In this document: positions 38,301-64,000 of the stretch, piece by piece
Layout: every line of letters begins with the position of its first letter
Position numbering within the stretch: the stretch's first letter is position 1
Assembly: GCA_013396655.1 (NCBI GenBank)
Contig: WBMV01008581.1
Coordinates: 3,843-67,842, forward strand
Direction of reading: 5' to 3'
DNA from: Campylorhamphus procurvoides
Lineage: Eukaryota > Chordata > Aves > Passeriformes > Dendrocolaptidae
Length of the DNA: 64,000 nt
The notes under the pieces: model-generated
Told to the model about the DNA's origin: nothing
What the model saw: only the letters and a program-made list of their open reading frames with translations
The model's database searches: none
Made by a program: the position numbers and the translations under genes

Positions 38301-41300
38301 GTTTGTAGCTTGAAGAATGAGAATTAGACCCAAGTCATTGACTCAAGACTGAAAATCTGAGGCCTGGCTTCTGTTAATAAAATGCAGTCATGTCTCCTCA
38401 TTGCAATTAGACTTCAGAGCACTTAGTAGTGATTAATTGTGGTGGGATGCGTTTGTTCCCTGCACCCAGGGGCTGGAATTCTTTGGTGTCACTTGAACAT
38501 GTAAACCAGAGCGACCTTTTTTCCTGTATTTACTTGTCCTGTGATTTTTAGAGATTTTTCAGTGTCAGTAGCTGTGATTCTTAACAGGTTTTGGTGCACA
38601 GTTTCACAATATTGCTAAAGAAATTATGGCACTTTTCCCTTTCTATGCAAACAGATTGTAACCCTGAGGAAACTGGAAACTCCTACACACAGCAAGTTCT
38701 TTGGACAGAGTAGGGAAGGAATTAATGTCTAAATTGCTTTATTTAAGCAGGGAATATGAGGGACAGCATATTCCTGGTAGGTACACTTGCTAGCAAACCA
38801 CAGCAGTCTGCACCTCAAGCATGGGCTGGATTTATTTCTATACAACTGAGTCTCATTTCCTTCCTGTTCTGTGTGGAACAAAACCTGAGCCTTCAGTGAG
38901 TAAGAAGAAAGAAATCCTATAGCTGAAGGTTTTATGAGCAGCTAATTGCAGTCGAGTTGTGCACTTCCACAGAAGGCATGAAACCTGGAATCCTGATGAG
39001 TCAGATCCATAGTGACAAATCCTGTCATTCCAAAAAGAAGTTTAAAAGGGAATGGGACCAGATGCTTTTCTCTTCTAGAGGCTGGCTGTGTTTCACTGTA
39101 AGAGCTCACCAAAGTCATCTGTTATTAGAAGCTTGAGGGGGTTTATCCGAGGGATTTCTTTCCCCTCTTTCTATTTGAAAACATCTCCAGATGAGTTTTG
39201 GGACTCACTGGATTATTTTAGCTTCTTCAGAGCCTGCAGTTATTGCACAGATTTTGGCAAGTTGTGTGTTGTGCTGATGTCTGCCACCTGACATGTGAAA
39301 TAAAAGGGAGTAAAAAAAATAATCAAGTTATTTCAACGTGAACAAAGCAAGGAATTTTGCAAAGTAAAAGCATCAAACTTCATGAGAGCAGAGGCAGCAT
39401 ATTCTGTTCAGCTGCTTTTGTGTGTGGTCTCTGAAGGCCTGCTGGGCCATTGTGAGTTAATATTTTCCAAAATCCTCCTGTGTTAAGCCTTGAGGATGTT
39501 TATAGCAGTTCTTTTCACATTGTAGGGCGAGGTCTTCAGCATATAGCGTGGCTGGAACGTTCCCAAAGAGGAAGCCTGAAAAAACCCTCCCGTTTATGTA
39601 TTGGTCAGCTGCAAAGATCAATGTATCCTAATTTACAAGAATCACTTAAAAACCAGGGTCAGGAGACTTGAGCCTCGTTTGTTTGCACCATTTCCGTAGC
39701 TATTACAGTATGTGCTGTTCAGTGTATAGTTATTTTTTTCTGCTGGGCTTCAGGGTTTATTTTTAGCCCTATAAGTTCTTGTGGCTAATGTGTGCTGGGA
39801 TTTTTCAGGACAGAAGGGCCCTGAGCTGGTAAGACTTTCTCTGTGCTGCTTTGGCTTTGGTGGTTTATGTGTTGTAGTGACACAGGTAGAAACTTATTCT
39901 TAAAGCCTTTGGCTTGATGATTATTGAACTATTGATATTTTGGGTTTTAATGGAAATTCCAAAGTTCTTTGACACAAGGATGAAAATATCCTGAGAAGCA
40001 TGAAAGTTATGACATGTCATTTGTGTTGGCCAAGAGCTTGTTGAGGAGAAGGCACAGAGCAGGATCCAGAGGTGGTTTCTGTCCAGTGGAGATCTTTAAT
40101 GTGCCTTGGAGGAAAATGAGATTTACTTTTGCCTTCTCTTCCTTCCTACTGCAAAGAACCCCCAGCTTTGTGAGGTGCAGGTGATTATTTGTGGAGAATC
40201 TGTGTTATCTTGGTTGAAATTGTCTAGATTTTATAGCAGCTCTAGTTCATAGATTTGCTTCTTGTAGTGAAAGGGAGGACCCTGCAAAAAAAAATAAAAA
40301 GAAGTTCAATGAACTTTCCTTGTGAAACCTCTGCAAATTCACTTGAAGGAGGGGAGGACCAAACCCTGACCAAAAAAATGAGCTAAAGGACTGGCTGCTG
40401 TACTAATTCTCTTTCCTGACTCACACTGCTTCATGTTCCTATCTCAGTATTCCGTTTATTTTTAAGCAGGGCTGTACAAATAGTGCTTTTTTCTGCCAGT
40501 TGTTGCTATGACTTCACAATATTTCCCCAAATACGCTTGCTCATACTTTCTCACAGCATAGTATTTGGCATGTAAAACCCTTCATTCCATCAGTGTTTCC
40601 TCAGTGCTGATCATTTTCATGCTTTTATGGAAAAAAGGGATAACTCTGTATGGCGTAGTTTTAGTTGAGGAGGAATAAAAGGGTTTTTTTAAGAAAAAAG
40701 CCCACAACCTGTTCTCTCACTTAAGAGAACGTTCCTCTGTTTGAGTTTCTTCAGTTTTACCATGTAACTTTCCAGATTAAATTCCCAGCACTGGTATAGT
40801 TTGGGCTGTTTTGTCAAAGGTAAGTGGGCACTGGACTATTCCTTCAGAACACTTTCACTGTCTTCTGTTTTTGTGATTAGAGAGGGGAAAATACTCTTTG
40901 TGTGGTTTGGGGGAGCGAGGTGGGTGAGTTGTTAAAACTTTAGGTTTATAACCCTTTACAAAGGGTTTCTTTTTCCAAGGTGCTGAACTGCACACTCTTC
41001 CAAACTGCAGCAAACACTTGGTGTGTGACAGAAGAACAACAAGCATCACCCTTCCTGCCAACCTTTGGAATGTTGTCCCTTCCCTTGTCCTGCGTGTCGT
41101 TCCTGGGACATGGGCTCACTCAATGGCTCACTTGTTTTCAGAGTAATTAGGGCTGCCTTAATTGGAAAAACAAATAGTTAACAGAAGCTGTGCTTATTAT
41201 CTGAGGAATTGTCTTTAAACAACTCTTACATAATCATAATAATGATTATAATAATAATTTATTACATATAATGGATATATATTATAAAATAATACCATAA

Positions 41301-42361
41301 ATCATGGGTAAAGATGCCACAGCTTGGCAGACTTTTAGAAAAAACTGTTTAATTTTAAACCATCCTTAGGAGTTTGTCCAACCAGTTGCAGGTTTCTTGC
41401 ACTTTTGTTTCCTCCTTACACTGCTTATAGCTATGTAGGAAAGGATGTGAAAAATGATAAAAACACTTAAAAATGTGATCTTTGCCTGCCCTAATGTGTA
41501 GAAAAAATTGCAAGGGACAAAATTGATCTGGAAAGAACACATTGCATGTAAAGGTGCTGCCAAGAAACTCAAAATTGAATAGGGTTTTAACTTTTCCCTC
41601 TTGGTTCAGTAGAAAAGCTTTTTTTTTTGTAATTACTGATAATATAATTTAAGGATTGTTACACTAACATGTAAAAGTAATTTACCCTATAAAATCTTCC
41701 TTTCCAATTTGCCCTTTTGGAGAACCCTTCTTACATTTTTTGGCTATCTTTTAACAATAAAAATCCAACAGTTGATGTTCCTGTTGTAGTTTTTAGTTGT
41801 GTATTCAGCATTAAGGTTATTTAAGCTTTTTGTGAGTTGCATTATGTGAATGAGTTGTATGAAAAACTCAATACGATATTTAATCCCACGAGGGAGGATA
41901 AAATCTGCTTACCCACATGGAGCCCTGTTAAAGGCAAACTGAGAAATATAAACAGGAGAACTTGAAGGGTCTGTGGAGATTAACCAGGGATTTATTTGCA
42001 TGTGTGTTCTGGGAGGGAACTGTTTCCTTTCTCTCCTCCCTTTCTTGGTCTCCAGCCCACAAACTGCATTTGTGCCTGAATTTCTGTCTTGGTGCTGGTT
42101 TTGATACAAATCTTAAATGTCAGCTTAGGGTAACCCTAACTTTTTTTATACACAGTGATTTATAAACAGTCATCTGAAGAGCCAGGGACTTTGTGGGGTA
42201 GAAGTTTTGTGTTGCAAAATGCCCTGTGGGGTTACCTCTTTTTTTATTTGGCAACCCTAGATATAAAAAAAATTGAATTATATTGCCTAACATAATTTTT
42301 CTTTTCATAACTGTTTTTCATTAATAATGCCCATCAATAATTTTGTTTTATCTTTTTGCAG
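23361..42361 (+). other. Probable PACSIN2 5'-UTR intron or intergenic DNA
   Basis: 19 kb without a supportable coding exon on either strand. Open frames are short (under about 105 codons) and carry no recognisable domain. There is a perfect hairpin at 33367-33405 and AT-rich patches at about 37125-37162 and 41220-41300. It ends in a T-rich tract and AG at 42360-42361 before the first PACSIN2 coding exon. If transcription starts in the CpG-rich block, this is one long leader intron; further non-coding leader exons within it cannot be excluded. Confidence 0.6.
33367..33405. repeat. Perfect inverted repeat, 16-bp arms, 7-base loop
   Basis: The left arm 33367-33382 (CTTAAGTTACTCAGTG) is exactly complementary to the right arm 33390-33405 (CACTGAGTAACTTAAG), with loop AAAAAGG. 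There are no mismatches. No flanking element is recognised. Confidence 0.95.
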
Positions 42362-42410
42362 GTTCTGAAGGTGTTCAAGCTCTGAATACCCAAGCTCTTC
42401 ATACATAGAA

Positions 42411-58916
<16,506 letters not shown>

Positions 58917-60640
58917 CACAGGACAGAATAAACACACAGGTGCAACAAAAGCTCTGTAGGCCTGTACAGTGTATTTAGTCCCAGTGAGAGGAAGCTGAAT
59001 GATGTATAGAATGTATATATTTTAAAGAAAAAGCGAGAGCTTGAGTTTCAAATAATGCTGAATTCAAGACAAAAGTCTGAACCAATAACCTGACATCGTT
59101 TTCACAACTTGAGCACAATGTAAAGGAAAGGGCTTGGGTTGAAAAAAATAGTATGATAGGAAAACTACTTTTTAAGCTTCTTCTTCCCACATGGTCTGTT
59201 CTTGTGAATTCTGAATATTTTTGCATTTTCTATGCTTTGTGCCTCATCCTACCCTGGGTATGTGGCTTGTGCTCACTTCTGTTAATCAGTTATTTTAAGT
59301 GACCTTCAGTAACTCGCAACTTGAATTTTAAAGATTATTATAGTTAATTTTTTATTTGTTCTTATCAATGTCTGAAAGATGCAGTATTTTTTTATTTAAA
59401 TGCCATGTAGCGAAGCACCTTTTTTGTATGCTTGGATTTCTCAATGAATACTTAAATTATGACATAGATTTAGTCACCAGTTGACTGAATGAAAACTCCT
59501 TCCATGTTGTAGTAATCTTTCTGTGTTGTCAGCATGGCTTGAAGTTGTAAATGGAGTTGTAAAACAAAATACTGTATTTAATAAATATCTGTTACAGGTG
59601 GTTATTTGTAGCAGAGATACCTGCAGGTGTCATGGGTTGGGAGTCTTATTAGGAATGTTCTTCACATGGGTTGACACACTAAGAGTTTTCCACCTAGGTC
59701 TTAAATGCCATTCAAAAGAAAGATGAATTATGCAGAAGCCCCAGAGTAGTAATTATTTCCAGCACATGTTTGCAGGAAAAAAAAAAGATGTCCTTTCAAC
59801 TGCTAATGATTTTTGGGTGATTTGAAATGTTAAATCTGTGAAGGCTGATTTTCTTGAAGAGAGAAGACTGTAAAATAGACTAAATGCTTTTATTAAGAGC
59901 CTATCTATGTTGTGTATATGTACATATGATTTGATATTCCAAAATATGAAGAGCATGGCTGTTAGTTATCAAGCCTTTTGGTGTCAATAAGATTTAGACT
60001 GTTTTAAGAGTTTAAATTATAGGTATATTTAAATCTGCTTTCCTGCCATATTCATTACTGTACAATAGACAAAGTATCCTGTGATTAGACTTTGCAGAAG
60101 TACAGTAAATACACCAATATACTCAGAATCAGTATTTGTGAATAAATGAATGGGTCAGAACATAAGGTAGCTTTAGTCCATATGTGGATTATTGTAGCAG
60201 AACACTGTAAAATCTACACTTGCAGTTACAACTTGGCCAGCTGTAATGGTGTCAGTAGTAGCCATTTGTGACATTTGAAACTGGGCTGTAAAATTGCAGC
60301 AGATTTGTGTAAAACTTAAGTATCAGGTAAGTAGAGATGCTGTGTTAGGAAGCTACACTGTAATGAAGCTGACAAAGCTTTTCCAGGTAACTACAAAACA
60401 CTGTTAGTCTTGGACTCTGCTTTTGGAGCTTATAGATATATTTAGTCCTCATTTTCAATGAATCAAAGTGTGCAGGCTTAGCAGGTGGATGTATTTATAT
60501 ATGTCTGGCAAGGCAAACTTACAGCAGGATTGTTCATCCACAGGATGGTCACTGAAGCTGTCAGGAATTACTGGTTGGGGTTCTCTGTATTGTAAGATAT
60601 TTTAGAAAACAATAAAATCTCTTAATCTCTTAAATACACA
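58917..60640 (+). other. PACSIN2: Probable PACSIN2 3' UTR
   Basis: About 1.7 kb of AT-rich sequence between the stop and a good poly(A) signal. It has two matches to the Pumilio element TGTANATA (59012-59019, 59919-59926) and many T/A-rich stretches. Earlier AATAAA hexamers at 58927 and 59580 could give shorter forms; the first is only 11 bases after the stop and unlikely. The 3' limit is estimated. Confidence 0.6.
60611..60616 (+). terminator. Candidate PACSIN2 poly(A) signal (AATAAA)
   Basis: Canonical hexamer with a GTGTGTGT-type downstream element at about 60664-60671. The distance from the stop (1.7 kb) is plausible for PACSIN2 mRNA. Confidence 0.55.
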
Positions 60641-60889
60641 GAATGCACCTTTTGCTATTTCAGTGTGTGTCAAAAGAGTCTTGTGAAGCAAATAATCTGC
60701 ATTTCATTCAATTCATGGTGGCAAAATCTGCCTTGTCTAAAAGCCACAATGAAAATGACTGGTTCCCTTTTTGCTTTGAACAGACTGCAGTTCATCTTGC
60801 CCAGATGGACTGGGCTGAGTTTCCTTTAAAAGCATGGATCTTCTCATCATCCAGTAGATAGAATTTGGGTATATTCTTCATAGCCAAAT

Positions 60890-61220
60890 CTAGAATGAGG
60901 GTGCAAGGGGCACTTCTGGAGAGCAGGTTGTTCAGGGCTTCTCCAGCTGAGCTTTGAGCATCTCCCAGGATGAAGAGCCCACTGCTTCTCTGAGCAACCT
61001 GTTTTAGTCACTCATCACTTTCACCATGAAGAATTTTTCCTTTTAGAATTAGAATTTTAGAATTAGCTCACCTTTCCCCTTGCACTTCACTTGTGCATCC
61101 TGAAGAGTCTGGCACCACCTTCTCTCATGTTTCCACGAGGCAGCTTTAACCTCTTGGTCATTAAAACAGCCTGGTGTGCTCTGGACTGCCCTTGCAAGGT
61201 ATAAAAGCAGAATATGATGC
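60890..61220 (-). mobile_element. Old CR1 LINE fragment, reverse orientation
   Basis: The + strand shows diverged versions of reversed CR1 landmarks in the right order: GCTTTGAGCATCTCCCAGGA near 60952, CTCTGAGCAACCTGTTTTAG near 60989, ATGAAGAATTTTTCCTTTTA near 61026, and CTGAAGAGTCTGGCACCACC near 61100. It is much more diverged than the copy at 43505-44031. Boundaries are approximate. Confidence 0.7.
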
Positions 61221-63125
61221 TCAGAGTTTCATCTCTCCTCAACCCATCCCCTCTGTTTCCTTTAAAATTCCAAAGGGAATTCTTTTCTGGAGGAAAATTG
61301 TGTGCCATTGCTTGATAACCCTCTTGGCCACTCCTTGACACTGAGGAGTTCATCTGGTTAAGGTGGAATATCAGGAGAATCTTTTCAGGAAAATAACAGG
61401 CTGCTTTATTAGAGACCAAAATGAAGCACTCTGATGCACAGCAAAGTTCCTCTGAAGTTGTTCCTTCTAAGGCTGAAAGTTTGGCACCAAAGTTTTGACC
61501 ACACTTTCCCCAAACTGCCTCTTAATTTACTACTAAGCTATGAGTATTGATGGTAATTGCTATGCATATGCAAGATGCCAAAAATAAAATTATATTGTAA
61601 TAAACCAATCTCTTGTTGAGGTGTCTGTGAAGTTTGTCTGATGTACTAAGCTGGGGTTTTTTTTCTGTTCTGATGTCTTTTTTTCTTCCAATTACATCTT
61701 TATCCACAAACTAAGGTTGACTTCACAATCTGAGAAAAGTATAAAGACAGCAGTTTCAAAACCTTTGGCAGCAGCTGAACTTCACACCTGTTCTGGTAAG
61801 AGAACCTGTGGCCACTTCCAGAAGGAGAACCAGCAATGCTCATTTTAGGAAGTAGCTGGTTCTGACCCCACTGGAGATGTTCACACTGTGTTTTCATTTT
61901 GCATTTGACTTTGAAATTCCCTTCTTGTTTTATCTGGTCAGTCAGTACCCTGCAGGATGCTTTTGTAGCTGTTTTACACTTACTTGTGTGATCATAATAA
62001 TGTTCAATAAACTGCCACCTCTCAACTCACCCTTTTTGCAGGTAAATATTAAATACAATATTTAAGCACAACTGAGCACTGAGTGTGTGGATGGGCTGGT
62101 AAATTCCAGTCTGGCAGGGTTTTGGCAGTGGTGGTAAGATGTTTGCAACTCTCAAGAGTGGAAAGCTCTGGCAAACCTCCCCTGTTTGAAGGGGCTGTGC
62201 CTCGTGATGTTATCAGGCCAAACAATGCATTAGCACCCAGTGGAAAGGCTGAACTGGTTTCAACTGGGGTTTAATGAAGTCTCTGATCTTCATTTCCGTA
62301 TGGTGGGAGAGGCATTGCTGGAGCTTCCCCTTCCAGGGAATGATTTATAATTCTGGTTGCCACTGGCAGAGCGAGGTCTGGAACTCAATTAGAAGTGTCA
62401 GGATGCACCAGATACCTGTGAGCAGTGGCTGGTTCTGCTTGGTGTGGCCAAGCTTTCCAAAGGGCAGCGTTTATACTTGTCCTCTGGCTCTGGGGCACTG
62501 GGAAAGCAGTGGAGATCCAGCTGGGGCTGCTCCTGTGTCCCAGCATTTCTCAGCAGCCCCACAAGGAGGGAGGCTGGAGAACAACTGGAGAGCAGCACTG
62601 ATAGAGCCCAAGACTTCTGTTGTTGGAAAAGTGAGAGTGGAGAAAACACTGGAATAAGTTACTCTGCCTGTGCTGCATCAGCTCAGGGAGTAGCCTTGGC
62701 CCCCCAAAAATGTGTGTCAGCAAAGCATCAGGGCAATTTTTAAATGGTTCTCTGTGTGCTGGGAATACAAAGATGTGGATTTTGGACATTCTTAGAAACC
62801 ACTAGCAAGCTGTGATGTTGCTGCACTGAAGTGTAATTGCCAAAGCAGCAATTCTGTTTCACTTTCCCGTCACTGGTGCTGTTTTCACTCTGTGCCTTCC
62901 CTCTTCCTGCACTCAAATCACAGATTTGCTGAGGGATGAGAGGCCCACCTCTATTGCCTGGGAAAATCCATAATTCCCTTCCCTTCCCAAACCTTCCCTT
63001 CCATAAAAGCTTGAGGTTGTTTTCTAATCTATGCATCAAACAGCATCAAATCGAGTAGATTATAATAATCCTGTATTATTCATGCTATACCCATCACCAG
63101 CTTCAGAAAATATTTCTTTTGATTT

Positions 63126-63157
63126 ATTAAATAGCTTTAAATGTAAAGCTATTTAAT
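63126..63157. repeat. Perfect AT-rich inverted repeat, 14-bp arms
   Basis: The left arm 63126-63139 (ATTAAATAGCTTTA) pairs exactly with the right arm 63144-63157 across a four-base loop (AATG). Confidence 0.9.
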
Positions 63158-64000
63158 TTTAGTAAATATAATATACTGTGTGCATTTGATGGGAAGTTTC
63201 CCAAATAAGGAATTATGATAAGGAATTGTGATTAAACAGCTTCCCCCTGAGAAAACTCTCCCGTGGAATTAACACTTCTATTTTCATTGAAAGGGTTTTC
63301 TTTGAAGAGTTTTACCTGCTGGAAAAGTTTTTGAAGAGCTCTGAATGAATTTTACACGTGTCAGAAGCTATTTCATGGCGAAAAATATCGAGCTGCTTCC
63401 AGTGTGAACTGGGTGTTTTATTACTCGTATTTTGACTATTTAATGTATTTTAATTGCACTAATTACGCCAGCCATCCTTCTCCTGTTAAAACCTTCCTTA
63501 TTCCCCATCTTTCACTGCCATCTGCTGGCTCTGGACTGAACGGCCCCAGTGCTGGACTTTAATTATGAATAAACTCCAAGGTTTGATACAAACATCACTT
63601 TTACCACCCTTGGAAGGTTTGTCTTCCTTTCCATTTTAAGTATCTTTGATTCTCTGTGAGGTTTTCAGCAGGGATGGATCACACTGAGTTATGGGCAGTA
63701 AAAATAAGGCTTTTTGGAGCAAAGCAGAGGGAATGTGTTATAAATTATCAGCAAGGAAGAATGAGACTGCCCTATAAAGTCTTATATTTTTTTCATATTA
63801 AATAGATGCAGAACTCCCAAAGAAAACCAGAATTTTCTATCACTGTGCATTTCCACAGCTTGAATGCTGTTGTTGCTGAATAAGTTTTTCAGTAAACTCT
63901 AAAGCTGAGGAAGAAAAATCAACTAACAACTTCACTGAAGGCAAATCTGATATTTCAAGTGCAAGAAATTAATGATCACTGGTTCTAAATCACACAATTC

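Larger units (their letters stand above)
60641..64000. other. 3' flank beyond PACSIN2
   Basis: No gene is supported. It holds an old reverse CR1 copy (about 60890-61220) and a perfect AT-rich inverted repeat (63126-63157). The open frame 62274-62657 (127 codons) has no recognisable domain. Confidence 0.65.

Noticed and set aside
62274..62657. 127-codon + strand open frame downstream of PACSIN2
   Set aside because: No family resemblance, no splice or promoter context, and overlapping frames on both strands are equally open.

Overview
This window is vertebrate nuclear DNA, almost certainly from a bird and most likely a songbird (passerine). The evidence is compact GT-AG introns, a CR1 LINE tail (about 43505-44031), an older reverse CR1 copy (about 60890-61220), and a tRNA-headed SINE with a CR1-like tail that resembles the TguSINE1 family of songbirds (about 12521-12655). 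There are no bacterial operons, CRISPR arrays or plasmid features.

Layout: (1) 1-2202 is upstream or 5'-UTR-intron sequence of TTLL1. (2) 2223-14715 holds the complete TTLL1 coding region on the + strand: nine exons join into a 423-residue protein with all ATP-grasp motifs intact. (3) 14716-21800 is AT-rich intergenic sequence. (4) 21770-23360 is a CpG- and GC-rich block. It holds a 41-bp-period minisatellite, a C-rich hexamer-type array, a 471-base assembly gap and a G-rich (GGGGCT)n array; it is the best candidate for the PACSIN2 promoter island. (5) 23360-42361 is gene-poor sequence, probably the large 5'-UTR intron of PACSIN2. (6) 42411-58916 holds the complete PACSIN2 coding region on the + strand: ten coding exons, 485 residues (484 with the alternative acceptor), with an F-BAR domain, three NPF motifs and an SH3 domain. 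(7) 58917 to about 60640 is the PACSIN2 3' UTR. (8) From there to 64000 is intergenic flank with an old CR1 copy.

The genes: TTLL1 is the catalytic subunit of the tubulin polyglutamylase complex. PACSIN2 (syndapin 2; FAP52 in chicken) bends membranes and links them to EHD proteins, dynamin and N-WASP. They are unrelated cytoskeleton/membrane genes in a conserved head-to-tail arrangement also found on human 22q13.2; nothing suggests co-transcription.

No unknown multi-gene system was found. The most interesting observations are a candidate 43-nt poison exon with strong splice signals in the first coding intron of PACSIN2, an in-frame NPF-bearing PACSIN2 exon with both a tandem acceptor and a weak donor, a perfect 16-bp hairpin at 33367-33405, and the C-rich/G-rich strand switch across the assembly gap.
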